This document shows positions 1 through 9,403 of a stretch of DNA of 64,000 nucleotides, in pieces (the stretch's first letter is position 1; every line of letters begins with the position of its first letter). The notes beneath the pieces were generated by a model. That model ran no database searches. It was not told the origin of the DNA and saw only the letters and a list, made by a program, of their open reading frames with translations. The DNA is from Cyanobium sp. ATX 6F1 (GTDB lineage Bacteria > Cyanobacteriota > Cyanobacteriia > PCC-6307 > Cyanobiaceae), in NCBI RefSeq assembly GCF_024346315.1, contig NZ_JAGQCS010000005.1:186001-250000 (forward strand), given 5' to 3'. The position numbers were made by a program, and so were the translations under genes.

Positions 1-32
1 TGGTCGGCAGGATTTCCATACCTGCCCACTTC

Positions 33-794
33 ATGCTAGACGGGAACACGATTGATCAATCTAGTGGGGAGCTTTGTGCATACGGCCTAGGGAAACGCAG
101 GCAGAATTCAGGAAGCGAGTACAAAGAGGCAACAAATAAGCTGTTAACTTTTCTAGAGGATAACTCTGAGTTGAAAGCCTTTATGCTTGAAAATTCGCAA
201 AACGCATTGGGATGCAACTTAGATGAAGCCAATGTTACAACAAACGCTAGAAAGTGTGTTGATGAGTCAAGTTATTACTTAAGTCCACACGCAGATTGTC
301 CTAAAACAATTTGCGCTCTTATCATTTATCTTTGGCACGGCAAGCGTGGAACAAGCCTCTATCGCCTGAGTCATCACTCTTGTATGCCTCCGTCTACTGA
401 GCATGGCCTCCAAGAAAGGGAAAATAACTTTACCGGCAGAAAAGAGTTTCAACAAGCCAGTCTCGATGTGATAACAACAGTAAAGCCTGAATGTTATGCA
501 AACTTTAAACATGTCACGACCATCTATCCAGATTTCTGTTCATTCTTATTTATCCCGAACACACGGTTCCGGCATGCCATCCAAGATCTGCCTACAAGTT
601 ATCATGGTGTTTCCTCTAAGCTTCAGGATACTGAACTTGATGAGCAACGACAACTAATTCTAATAGACATGAAAATCTGCGAGAAACCAAAGATTGGTCT
701 ACGTTCACGGGCAAAGTCCCAACTCAACCAAAGACTTAACCAAGCTAAGAAGATAGCAATGACAATGCAGAAGACTGTGTCGAGTGTATTTTAA
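33..794 (+). CDS. 2OG-Fe(II) oxygenase-like protein, probably 5'-partial
   Basis: A low-GC gene of 253 codons from the ATG at 33. The frame stays open to the left edge of the window, so the true start may lie outside. It shows the spaced metal ligands of the 2-oxoglutarate/Fe(II) dioxygenase fold: an HxD pair at H86 and D88 (in SPHAD), a distal histidine at H191 in SYHGV, and R206 as a candidate 2OG-binding arginine. This is a family-level inference from the motifs. Relatives with the SxHGV signature are often found in surface-polysaccharide clusters, which fits the glycosyltransferase-like genes downstream. The substrate cannot be told. Base composition differs sharply from the core genes to the right, suggesting transfer. 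Confidence 0.5.
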   Translation: MLDGNTIDQSSGELCAYGLGKRRQNSGSEYKEATNKLLTFLEDNSELKAFMLENSQNALGCNLDEANVTTNARKCVDESSYYLSPHADCPKTICALIIYLWHGKRGTSLYRLSHHSCMPPSTEHGLQERENNFTGRKEFQQASLDVITTVKPECYANFKHVTTIYPDFCSFLFIPNTRFRHAIQDLPTSYHGVSSKLQDTELDEQRQLILIDMKICEKPKIGLRSRAKSQLNQRLNQAKKIAMTMQKTVSSVF

Positions 795-1043
795 GATGCA
801 AACAAATTCTGCATAAATTATTTCTTAAAAGTCTGATGACTTGCTGAAATGTAGGCTGTCAATGATCTTGATTCTTGAAACAAGAGAGTGAAGCCATCCC
901 GTCTTGCGCGAGTAGTTTCGTATACACAAAAGATCTACTCAGGGATCATTAGCCAAAGCACTTAACAATTGAACTTTGAAAACCAACAGATGAAATGCAT
1001 CTAGCAGTTGTTTAAACATAGCCAGTACAGCCTCACAGCCCCC

Positions 1044-1067
1044 GGTTTCAGGAAAGATGTCACCCCT
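1044..1067 (+). repeat. left terminal inverted repeat of the IS
   Basis: This 24-base block matches the reverse complement of 2738-2761 at 21 positions, including the shared cores TTTCAGGAAAG and TGTCAC. It lies just upstream of orfA, as expected for an IS end. Confidence 0.75.
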
Positions 1068-1103
1068 CAAATCGATACACCTGGGGGCTTGAGGACATGA
1101 CCA

Positions 1104-1703
1104 ATGCGCGGATACAGCGAAGCCGTCAGGGCTGATGTGAGGAGGCGGATGAGCCCGCCGCACAGGCAGAGCGTGGCCCGGATTTCAGAAGAGCTCGGCA
1201 TCCACGTGATCACCCTCTACAAATGGAGAAAGACCTGGCGGTTGCAGGGAGAGGTGGTGCCAGCATCCGAGAAGGAACCAGAGGGCTGGAGCGCTGCCGA
1301 CAAGTTCACGGTGGTGCTGGAGACGGCAGGCCTCAACGCCACTGAGCTCAGCGCCTACTGCCGCGAGCGGGGCCTGTTCCCAGAGCAGGTGAGCCGCTGG
1401 CGGCAGTCAGCCCAAGATGCCAACGCCAAGCCGGTGCTGACGATGGCCGAGCAGAAGGAGCTCGAGAAGCTCCGTGCGCAGGATCAGCGGGAGATCAAAG
1501 CCCTCAAAAAGGAGCTGCAGCGCAAGGAAAAGGCCGAACAGCCATGGCAGAGATGGCGGCATTGCTGGTGCTGCGAAAAAAGTGGGAAGCCTTCTTCTCG
1601 GAGGACGCGGACGCTTGACCAGCGCCGCCCACCGGCAGAAGGCGATCATGCTGATCGGCGAGGCGAATGCCACTGGCGCCAGACTGGTGAGCGCCTGCCG
1701 TGA
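1104..1703 (+). CDS. IS3-family transposase OrfA (frame shifted near its end)
   Basis: The DNA-binding subunit of an IS3-type transposase. The N-terminal part has two helix-turn-helix segments (ending in TLYKWRKTW and EQVSRWRQSA), then a charged Lys/Glu-rich coiled coil that normally precedes the frameshift site. Up to about base 1540 the frame is family-like. After that the reading frame that would be expected in this family (ending in SEDADA, then TGA at 1616-1618) lies one base off, while this frame runs on as unrelated sequence to 1703. An indel near 1535-1545 is the simplest reading. The element may therefore be unable to make the normal OrfAB fusion. Confidence 0.8.
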   Translation: MRGYSEAVRADVRRRMSPPHRQSVARISEELGIHVITLYKWRKTWRLQGEVVPASEKEPEGWSAADKFTVVLETAGLNATELSAYCRERGLFPEQVSRWRQSAQDANAKPVLTMAEQKELEKLRAQDQREIKALKKELQRKEKAEQPWQRWRHCWCCEKSGKPSSRRTRTLDQRRPPAEGDHADRRGECHWRQTGERLP

Positions 1704-2727
1704 GATCGGTATCTGCCTGCGCACCCTCAAACGCTGGCGTAAGGCTTTTGGTGGTGATGGGGGCGGTGTGGATGGCCGCAAGGGCAGCAGCCGGCATGTG
1801 GCCCACCGCCTCAGCGAAGAAGAGCGCCAGCGGATCCTGCACACCTGCAACCAGCGCGAGTACGCCTCGCTGCCACCGGGGCAGATCGTGCCATCCCTGG
1901 CCGATCAGGGGCTGTTCATTGGCTCAGAGAGCAGCTTCTATCGGGTGTTGCACCAAGCTGGCCAGTGCCACCGCCGCGGGCGTGCCCGGCTGCCCCAGGA
2001 ACCGCGCTCTATGCCGCGCCTGATGGCGGATCGAGCCAATGCGGTGTGGTCGTGGGACATCACCTATCTGCCCACCACGGTGCGGGGTGTGTGGCTGTAC
2101 CTCTATCTGGTGGTCGACGTCTGGAGCCGCAAGGTGGTGGCCTGGGATGTGGCTGAGGTGGAATCGGCTGAAATCGCCGCTGATCTGGTGCAGCGGGCCT
2201 GCCTCAAGGAGCGCTACCGCCGCCCCAGCGGCTTTGGCAGCCACCAGTGCCAGCAGCCGCCGCTGATCCTCCATGCCGATAACGGCAACGCCATGCGTGG
2301 GGCGACGCTGGAATCACGGCTGGAGGAGATGGGCGTGCTCAGATCCTTTTCCAGGCCAAGGGTCTCAAACGACAACCCCTACTCAGAATCCCTGTTTCGA
2401 ACGCTCAAATACCGGCCCGACTACCCCAATCGGCCTTTTGCCAGCAAAGCGGAGGCGTGCGAGTGGGTAGCGGCATTTGCCGACTGGTACAACCACCGGC
2501 ACCGCCACAGCGGCATCAAATTCGTCACGCCCCACCAGCGCCACAGTGGCGCCGCCATGGCCATTTGCCAGCAGCGAGCCGATGTCTACGAAAGGGCCCG
2601 CCGATCCAATCCAACACGCTGGAGCCGAAGCATCCGCTGTTGGCGCCAACCCGAAGAAGTGTGGATCAACAAGCCGCCAGAAGAGCCAAAATCGATGCTG
2701 GCGTTATCCTTGACTCAGGCCGCCTGA
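1615..2727 (+). CDS. IS3-family transposase OrfB, DDE integrase core
   Basis: The catalytic subunit of the transposase, 370 aa if read from the TTG at 1615, which overlaps the expected OrfA stop as TTGA. An ATG at 1648 is an alternative. In order it has an HTH_21-like region, then the rve integrase core with the three acidic residues in contexts WSWDITYLPT, HADNGNA and NPYSESLFRTLKY. The expected programmed -1 slippery heptamer A-AAA-AAG is present at 1576-1582 and leads directly into this frame. OrfB itself has no stop or frameshift that I can see. Confidence 0.85.
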   Translation: MTSAAHRQKAIMLIGEANATGARLVSACREIGICLRTLKRWRKAFGGDGGGVDGRKGSSRHVAHRLSEEERQRILHTCNQREYASLPPGQIVPSLADQGLFIGSESSFYRVLHQAGQCHRRGRARLPQEPRSMPRLMADRANAVWSWDITYLPTTVRGVWLYLYLVVDVWSRKVVAWDVAEVESAEIAADLVQRACLKERYRRPSGFGSHQCQQPPLILHADNGNAMRGATLESRLEEMGVLRSFSRPRVSNDNPYSESLFRTLKYRPDYPNRPFASKAEACEWVAAFADWYNHRHRHSGIKFVTPHQRHSGAAMAICQQRADVYERARRSNPTRWSRSIRCWRQPEEVWINKPPEEPKSMLALSLTQAA

Positions 2728-2737
2728 GTGGCCGGCA

Positions 2738-2761
2738 AGGAGTGACAACTTTCCTGAAAGC
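2738..2761 (-). repeat. right terminal inverted repeat of the IS
   Basis: Reverse complement of the left end at 1044-1067 with three mismatches. It lies 10 bases after the OrfB stop. Confidence 0.75.
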
Positions 2762-2769
2762 TACCGCAG

Positions 2770-3071
2770 TTAGAATGGTCGCTTTTTCCAATCGCTAACC
2801 TTCACCAATTAAAATGGTAAGGTGCTCGGCAACTTTCACCCCTTTAGTTATATTTTGGTACTATTTGTAAAGTTTTTGCGTCAACAACCAGCTTTTACTG
2901 TAAGAGATAAAGGATTCAATGCTATAGATTAGGGATGCTACATCACGAATATATTCTGCGCGGATCATGGCTGTCCAACCTTAACCTTAGGTCAATGCCA
3001 CAACAGATTATATTGACGATTATAGCCCAAAAAATCAATCTCGCCTAGCATCAAACTTTCGAAAATAAAAA
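2770..3071. other. AT-rich spacer, no gene seen
   Basis: About 300 bases between the IS and the glycosyltransferase-like gene. It is AT-rich with stops in all frames. It presumably carries the promoter of the following gene, but I cannot pick a convincing -35/-10 pair. Confidence 0.5.
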
Positions 3072-4130
3072 ATGCACAAGACAATGAGAGAAAAGAGCAA
3101 GGCGAGTAGACCTTACAGCTTAACTATATGCACAGTAAATTATAAAACAGAGGCTATTTTAGGTCTCAATAAACGCTTGCTATTACAGTTAAATTCTAGC
3201 GTGGATATTACTTGGCTGGTTGTCAATAATACGCGTTATGATGAGGAGAGGTCCAGTCGCCCACTTCTTGACACTTATTTTACCGAATTACCATGCGTGG
3301 CGAGACCTAAAAATATATATGGCATGGATAGCTACCATCATGGCTTTGGGTTAAATAGTTGCCTAGAGCATGTTCACACAAGGTACATGCTCGTATTAGA
3401 TCCAGATTTCTTTATCTTAATGAATGACGCAATACTGCATGTTCTTTTACACATGAATAAGCACGGTCTCGCTTTTTTTGGCGCTCCATGGCATCCAAAA
3501 TACATAAAAAAGTATCGAGACTTTCCGTGCCCACACTGTCTATTCATTGATACTGATATTGCCAAGGTAGAGAGTTTGGACTTTGCTCCAAAATACGAAG
3601 ATGGCAAGCTTACTGATCGTCAATTTCTTCCAGACTGGGCTCTTTGGAAGCAATTTGCAGGTTTTTTAAAGCTATGCAAGGGAATTGATAAACTTACATC
3701 TCAAATCGTCAAGCAAGATTTAATCAAAACTAACAATTGATTCTCAATAGGTGCTTCTTTGGATACAGGGTCACGTATTTTCTTAAAGTACGCCCAACAA
3801 CCTAATATCAGCCTAGAGATTCTTGATCCTTTGTGGCACCAAAGTCAATCCCTGAATAGATCGACACTCCTCTATACGCTTAGAGCTATGATAGACACTT
3901 TGATGCCAAGATTTCTGCGTTTCCACTATTTACGCTATTCATCCTGTAAGAGTCTTTTTGAAGAAAATTTTGAATTCCCTTCACCTGAGGAATTTTCGTG
4001 GAAAAATAAATATTTTGGATTCCATCTCAGGCAATATCCAAGATCTATTCATGGACGAGAATATATTTGGAAATACATTGATGATTTTGTCCAGACTGAG
4101 TATCTAAACAAAGATGCTCGTGGACTTTAG
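3072..4130 (+). pseudogene. glycosyltransferase-like gene interrupted by in-frame TGA
   Basis: One reading frame from the ATG at 3072 to the TAG at 4128-4130, broken by a single TGA at 3738-3740. The part before it (222 codons) begins with a GT-A style strand (SLTICTVNYKTEAIL) and has LDPDFFIL, which resembles the DxD-containing nucleotide-sugar site of family-2-like glycosyltransferases. The part after the stop continues in the same frame with GASLDTGSRIF, as expected for the rest of the same enzyme. A TTG at 3759 could restart translation, but more likely this is a nonsense mutation. The gene is AT-rich like its left neighbour. The sugar donor and acceptor are unknown. Confidence 0.65.
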
Positions 4131-4269
4131 TGGCCCTTCCGTGAGGGGTGGTGGTTGGCCTCTACTGGAACAATACAGACTCAGTGATTTTTTAACGCTG
4201 AGAGATAGGCGCTATTTTGACATAAATCACGTAGAGAATTCTGGCTTCCAGTGAGCAATAAGGTCATAC

Positions 4270-5350
4270 ATAGCAGTATCTTACGGATACGTGGGCCAGG
4301 CTGACTTCCGCATTCCAGCCATCCTTACAGGCTCTGATGTACTCCTTCTACTATTTAACCGATTGCCACAGACATTCCACCATAATGTTGTCATGGCCAC
4401 ATGCTTCTGCAAAGCATTGGCAATGCTTTCGGCCTGACAATTTAATCCTATTTTTATACTTAATGCAGCCGCCCCAGTACGTCGGTTGAAGTTAATTGAC
4501 AACCTTGATTGGAGTGGGAGATACTGGACTTGTGGCTAGTTCCCAGGCCCATCTCCAGAACCTACAGTCAAAACTCCGTTTCAAAGCTGTTGGAAAGCTC
4601 CCCGGTGAGAATGTGCCTTGAGTACAGATTAACGATGGCCACCAGGTAGAGGAAGCCCCTTCCGCAGGGGGATGTAAGTGATATCAGCTACCCAGACCTG
4701 ATTCGAGGCCTTGAACTTTTCCAGATCCAGAAGACACGGGAAACGTTCTGACGTATCGCCAGGAATTGTGGTCATGGAATTGGGGTACCGAGCCCGTAAC
4801 CCCACATACCGCATGAGGTGCCGTACCTGGTCACGCCCAACCTAGATCCCATCTGCGGCCTGGTAGTCGACCATGAATCGGCTGCCGGAAGCAGCGTCTG
4901 CCAGGAACCCGGCATCGATTCTGGCCATAATTCCGGGGTCCTCGGGCCTAACCGAAACCAGCTCTTAGTAAAGGGTGGATTTCGCCAGTCCCAGCAACTC
5001 ACATTGACGCCAGATCGTGAGCTGAGGATGAATCAGATCAAGCAATCTACGCAGTTAATGGGCGGTCGAAGAACTTCCACATTGTTTAAATCATTCCAGC
5101 TCCATCTTGAGTTTCCCGATTCCTTGAAGCAGCTCAGCATCTCTGTTCAGTAGATCTCCATTCTCCTTATTCCTTCTGCCTTTACAGAACAGATCGCCGG
5201 AACCCTCAAGCAGTTGCTTTTCCATTGGCTCACCTAGACTAGGCGGAGGGCATGGCGAGCCTCGATCTCTTGAAGGGTCTTGCTATCGGAAATGGCCACT
5301 ATGGCCAAACAGGCCTTGAACTCGGGACTGTGGGTTCTGCGCTTGGTCAT
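4270..5350 (-). pseudogene. decayed IS3-family transposase remnant
   Basis: Read on the minus strand from 5350, the remnant starts as a typical OrfA (MTKRRTHSPEFKA, then KTLQEIEARHA) and meets a TAG. SQWK follows in the same frame. Further on, OrfB-like pieces appear in different frames: SKFW-type LGLAKSTLYYE-like text near 4960, then NQVWVADITYIPLRKG near 4700, then a C-terminal part near 4290-4450. Several stops and frameshifts separate them. It is a different IS3 subgroup from the intact element at 1036-2769. Boundaries are approximate because the ends have no recognisable inverted repeats. Confidence 0.75.
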
Positions 5351-5714
5351 GGTTGGCAAACTCCGGATTGGGGCAGTACACCGCCTCAGAGGTTAGCGAT
5401 GGCCTTGGTCCAGATAACCACGACACCCCAGTGCTTGCCTCAAATCTTACTGCCTTCTGCAAGATCAGAAATGATGGCGTATTCATGCTACTCTGCAGCC
5501 GCAATGAGCTAATGGATTGGTCGTGAGTGCTTATAAATCTTCAGAAATTCCCAGAAATAGGGGACAAGCTAGCAAGAGTTACACCGCAAGAACTCAACAA
5601 CCAATACGCCTTAAAGATACGACCAAAATAATTACCTTTGTCACTAGCGACGAAGCCTCTTCATTTTTATGTGATCTAGTATGTTAAAATTGTGATTAAT
5701 TGCTTCACATCATT
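5351..5714. other. spacer between IS remnant and membrane-protein gene
   Basis: About 360 bases without a supportable gene. The last 170 are clearly AT-rich and should contain the promoter of the gene starting at 5715. A TTAAAAT-like -10 box lies near 5685, without a clear -35. Confidence 0.4.
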
Positions 5715-7118
5715 ATGCTCACACGTACATCATTCGCCATTAATAGCATGGAGATGGACCCCGCCGTTGCTGATGCTCCCTTGAAAGTGGCATCTTCAAA
5801 GATACGATTCATCGGCTGCCGCGAAGAGCTTTTATTAGCCAGCAGCGCAGTTGCGACTGCGCTGCTCACGCTCTATCTTTTTATCATTAAGTATGGGCTG
5901 TTTTCAAAGCTTGAAAGTGATTGCAATCTACGCCTACTGAATTCTTCTCTTGCCTGGATTGATCATGGCTACTGGAAGCTCGGTGGCTTCCTCTATTTTC
6001 AGGAGGAATACGATGGAACCCTCCCTCTCAATCTCTACAAATCACATTCTCCCTATTATGTTTTACCTCATTTCTGGGCCACCTCACATGCTGGAAAAGA
6101 TGCATTTTGGGTAGTTACCGGCTTAATTCCTGTCCTCGTTGCGTTCGTACTTTCGTTGGCCTTGGCTGTGATCGCCTGGGGCTCAATTAAGGCGCTGTCA
6201 ACGAATCATTCCTGGGCCAAGTTGAGGGGAGCCCCGTTCGTAGGCGCTACGGCGGCGTTCTCAATCACGTTCACCAGTGAGCCAATCTGGAGTTTGGCAT
6301 GGAACAGCTTTGATGGATCTTACTCAATCGTCTTCCTCACCGTGGCGATTGCCCTAACTTGTCTCTTTAACGGACGGCTGATCCGATGGCTTTCCATGCT
6401 GTTCGTTCTTTTGGCCAGCCTTGCTTGCGCGAGATTTGGCCTAGTGATGCTTACCTCTCTTCTAATCATTCGATTCATAGCCTTGGCCCGTCGTACCTCT
6501 GGGGCAAGATTCGCAGGTTCGGCCTTTTTCTCCTGGCCTGTGATCGGATTGGTTTTCCTGCTTTCCATGAGCCACTTCGTACGGGTGGCGCTTGCTGCTC
6601 GCCTGCTCGGATTGCAATTCAGAGGCAGCGATCTTCTACCGCGGATGGGGCTTTCCAGCTGGTGGGAGAGGGCCGGTCAAGGGCCTCTGAACTATCTGAC
6701 ACCACTGGATGCCTTCACCTTTCTCTGGAGACAGTCGGGAAACGTGATTAATAACCTGCCAATCTGGATCTCGATTCACCACTTGATGATTTGGACCCTA
6801 GCCATCGTGTCCATGGCAATGGTTATGGGTGCTCGAAACTTCTTCCCAACTCGTCCCTGCCTCGAGCTGCTGCTCTTCCTACCCCTGACGTGGACAATTT
6901 TACTGAACCAGTCGGCGGCGGAGCACCCCGATCTGGTGGCGATTCTCTGGGTACCTTCCTACGTATTGGGGTTGGCTTTTTTAGCCACTCAACTATTTGC
7001 ATTTCTACGCCGTCACCTCCGAAAAACACACTGCTATCTCTACATGTCTGGCCTCTTGTGGTTGTTCTTTCTATGGCAAAATCAATACATCATGCGGGCC
7101 TACCCGCAGCTGCTCTGA
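5715..7118 (+). CDS. polytopic membrane protein of unknown function
   Basis: 467 aa from the ATG at 5715; an ATG at 5748 is equally possible and neither has a strong ribosome site. The sequence is dominated by hydrophobic segments, roughly ten membrane helices, with a longer soluble loop after the first helix that carries aromatic residues (YFQEEY-like and YKSHSPYYV). This layout resembles membrane glycosyltransferases and polysaccharide polymerases, but I see no diagnostic motif. It is followed after 12 bases by a second polytopic protein, so they may act together in the envelope. Its composition is intermediate between the AT-rich left end and the GC-rich core. Confidence 0.7.
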   Translation: MLTRTSFAINSMEMDPAVADAPLKVASSKIRFIGCREELLLASSAVATALLTLYLFIIKYGLFSKLESDCNLRLLNSSLAWIDHGYWKLGGFLYFQEEYDGTLPLNLYKSHSPYYVLPHFWATSHAGKDAFWVVTGLIPVLVAFVLSLALAVIAWGSIKALSTNHSWAKLRGAPFVGATAAFSITFTSEPIWSLAWNSFDGSYSIVFLTVAIALTCLFNGRLIRWLSMLFVLLASLACARFGLVMLTSLLIIRFIALARRTSGARFAGSAFFSWPVIGLVFLLSMSHFVRVALAARLLGLQFRGSDLLPRMGLSSWWERAGQGPLNYLTPLDAFTFLWRQSGNVINNLPIWISIHHLMIWTLAIVSMAMVMGARNFFPTRPCLELLLFLPLTWTILLNQSAAEHPDLVAILWVPSYVLGLAFLATQLFAFLRRHLRKTHCYLYMSGLLWLFFLWQNQYIMRAYPQLL

Positions 7119-7130
7119 GCTGAATCTCAT

Positions 7131-8309
7131 ATGTTTCCCAGCGCTAGCCCTTATCGCATCGATCAGGTCACAGCAGCTCCCCTGCTGATGGCAAGCCTCT
7201 TCGGGTGCCAGCTGGCAGCGGCGACCTGGATGTCATGGGCCGCGGTCAATGGGCGCCGGCGCGGCTGGTGGATCGGCGCAGGGGTCCTGCTGAGCCTGGT
7301 GGCCCTGTTCTTCGCCCTCGCCACCTGGGGGACCAGCGACATCACCAAGCTGAACCACTTCTTCGCGATCTACCCGGGTGGTGGCACGAAAGGCGAACCG
7401 TTCTGGGTGTTGGTCGGCCCGCTGATCGTGGCCTCTCCGTACCGCATGGCGGCGGTGCACGGTCTGGTGGCAGCCGGCTATGCCGCCGCACCGATCCTGC
7501 TGGCCTGGCGCTGGAGAGCCCTGGCCTGGGGGGGCTGGTGGAGTCTTCTGATCTGCTGCAGCCCCATGCTGCGAGGATTTCTGCAGAACGCCCACACCAG
7601 GCAGGCCCTGGCCCTGCTGCTGCTGCTGCCCCTGATGCTCTGGGCAGGGCGCCTGGTTGATCCCCGTCGTCCAGTGATCGCGGTAGGGGTGATCTGGTCT
7701 GCCCTGGTTCACACCACTTTCCCCATCAACCTGCTGCTCAGCCTGTCCCCCCTGCTGATGCGCGATCGGGCGACCGGATCGCCCATCAACCGCTGGCGGT
7801 TGCTGCTGGCCCTGGGCGTCCTGGTAACCCTGGTTGTAGTTGTAGCTCCGCGCGCCTTGGAGAAAATGGCTGCCTATGCCGCCGTTTCCTTCTTCAACCA
7901 CTACTCCGTCACGCGGTACGTTCAGCGCTTGCAGTGGACCTTGGCTCTGGGCGTCGCCCTCACCTGCTGGCGACGGCGCCTGGGAGCCATGCAGTTGTTG
8001 AGCTGTTCCCTGAGCCGGCAGCTGGCTCTGTTCTCACTGCTGTTTCTGCTGATTCAGGCCTCGGTCGAATGGGAGTGGTTCCCCCAACTCACCTTCCGGT
8101 TTGCCGACGGTGTGGGGTTCTTTCTATTGATCACCTATTTGGCCTGGATCCACCGCTACCAGGCCTACGCCTTCCTGCTGCCCGCCCTGCTGTTCACCCT
8201 TCACTACTGGTTGTTCGAACGCATCCTCAACACCGAAACGCTGGCCTGCGGGGCAAACGACTCCTTCCTTTGCATCCCCGACCGCTGGCCCTGGCAGGTG
8301 CGCTACTGA
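7131..8309 (+). CDS. polytopic membrane protein, possible EpsG/Wzy-like
   Basis: 392 aa with about ten hydrophobic helices and a periplasmic-type loop containing FAIYPGGGTKGEPFWVLVG near residue 80. Loops that follow an early helix and carry a W/Y-rich motif are common in EpsG-like and Wzy-like polysaccharide polymerases; this assignment is an inference from topology and context, not a motif match. The gene lies 12 bases after the preceding membrane-protein gene and is likely cotranscribed with it. Its 3' end overlaps the convergent gene at 8303 by seven bases. GC is much higher than in the genes further left. Confidence 0.65.
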   Translation: MFPSASPYRIDQVTAAPLLMASLFGCQLAAATWMSWAAVNGRRRGWWIGAGVLLSLVALFFALATWGTSDITKLNHFFAIYPGGGTKGEPFWVLVGPLIVASPYRMAAVHGLVAAGYAAAPILLAWRWRALAWGGWWSLLICCSPMLRGFLQNAHTRQALALLLLLPLMLWAGRLVDPRRPVIAVGVIWSALVHTTFPINLLLSLSPLLMRDRATGSPINRWRLLLALGVLVTLVVVVAPRALEKMAAYAAVSFFNHYSVTRYVQRLQWTLALGVALTCWRRRLGAMQLLSCSLSRQLALFSLLFLLIQASVEWEWFPQLTFRFADGVGFFLLITYLAWIHRYQAYAFLLPALLFTLHYWLFERILNTETLACGANDSFLCIPDRWPWQVRY

Positions 8310-9403
8310 TAGCTCCTCAATTGCGCCGTGAGCAGCGCCATCCGCCTCACCCTCAGCGCCCTGTGGAGAAACTCCAGAGGCCTGCGCCTGTAGAGGCGAT
8401 TGCCGGACCAGAGCGGCGCCAGTGACAGCCACACCACGGCTGCACCGGTGAGGCAGCGCACGCCGTAGAGGGCCGAGCTCAGGCCGGCCACCACGATCAA
8501 TCGCTCGGGAGCCGCGGCCTCAAGGGCCCGCACCAGCACCTCCAGGGGCACGGCACTGCGGATCTGTCCGCTGACGCCGCCGGGAAGATCACGCCCGAAA
8601 CTCCCCGGGGCTGGGGCCTTGGGATGGTCGATGAGCAGCAGAGCATCCCTGTGGCGATCGAAGCCATGACAACGGCCCAGCTGGCGCAGCCAGCGCTCGA
8701 GCACCGAGACGGAGATCTGGTTCAAGGGGAACTGGTGAGCCAGGTTGGGAACGGAGCAGAGCCAGATCGGCCGATCGGGTGGCGTCCGCTCCAGGCAGCT
8801 CTGAACGAAGACCTGGCACTGCTGCCGCTGGCTCGCTGCCAGGGCAAGGAACAACGTCCGGCGCATGGCCACAGGTACAGGCCTGGCGAGCTCAGGAGGT
8901 CGATGCCAACACGGTTGGCGTCCGTCGAGCACGTAATGCACCTGGCGATCGCCGAAGGCGATCGGACATCCCAACAGACTTGGAACGATGGCCCGCAGTT
9001 CACGGCCCGTGCGGTAGTAGACCCCCAAGCCATCGCCACACACCACCACGGTAGTAATCCCGAGCCGTTGCACCGGTTCGCGTTGTCCTTCCTGCCACAG
9101 GTTGTTGAGGCAGACCAGATCCCAGCCGCCAGGCCGAAGGTCTTCAGCGCGAGCGATCAGTTCCACCGCGCCGAAGCGAACGGGATCCTCACGCCGCAGC
9201 AACGCCAGCCAGTTCTCGATCGCCTGGTGCTGGGCCTGCAGCCGCTGCGCATCTCCGGTGATCACACCGGTGAACAACAGGCGCACCTCAGCGCCAGCGG
9301 CCTGGGTCTCGGGCAGGTCGAACACCACGGCCAATTGGTTCACCAGGTGAATCAGCCCGCCTGTGAGCACCAGCACCCGCAGGCGAGCAGGCTTCTCGAT
9401 CAA
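8303..9403 (-). CDS. polysialyltransferase-like glycosyltransferase (tentative)
   Basis: 366 aa. I chose the TTG at 9403 because it overlaps the upstream gene's TGA as TTGA and has GAGG a few bases before it. The N-terminus (LRVLVLTGGLIHLVNQLAVV) looks like a Rossmann strand-loop-helix start. A GDGLGVYYR stretch and a late VAGLSSALYGVRCL resemble the alpha-2,8-polysialyltransferase / GT52-like group, in which an acidic D-G-x-x-Y element and a late SS-containing strand are typical. No cytidylyltransferase or sialate synthesis gene is in the window, so the donor is open. Translationally coupled to the GT4-like gene at 9400. Confidence 0.5.
   Translation of the reverse strand: MIEKPARLRVLVLTGGLIHLVNQLAVVFDLPETQAAGAEVRLLFTGVITGDAQRLQAQHQAIENWLALLRREDPVRFGAVELIARAEDLRPGGWDLVCLNNLWQEGQREPVQRLGITTVVVCGDGLGVYYRTGRELRAIVPSLLGCPIAFGDRQVHYVLDGRQPCWHRPPELARPVPVAMRRTLFLALAASQRQQCQVFVQSCLERTPPDRPIWLCSVPNLAHQFPLNQISVSVLERWLRQLGRCHGFDRHRDALLLIDHPKAPAPGSFGRDLPGGVSGQIRSAVPLEVLVRALEAAAPERLIVVAGLSSALYGVRCLTGAAVVWLSLAPLWSGNRLYRRRPLEFLHRALRVRRMALLTAQLRSYQ

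Larger units (their letters stand above)
1036..2769 (+). mobile_element. IS3-family insertion sequence, about 1.73 kb
   Basis: A GC-rich element inside AT-rich DNA. It encodes an OrfA-type helix-turn-helix protein followed by an OrfB-type DDE integrase. Imperfect terminal inverted repeats are visible at 1044-1067 and 2738-2761 (21 of 24 positions match). Outer ends are estimated from where the similarity of the two ends fades. I could not find a convincing short target duplication. The element separates the oxygenase-like gene from the glycosyltransferase-like gene. Confidence 0.85.

Noticed and set aside
3738-3740. Selenocysteine or other recoding at the in-frame TGA
   Set aside because: No selenium machinery or insertion-type hairpin seen, no homologue with Cys known to me at this site, and the surrounding region is full of other decayed genes.
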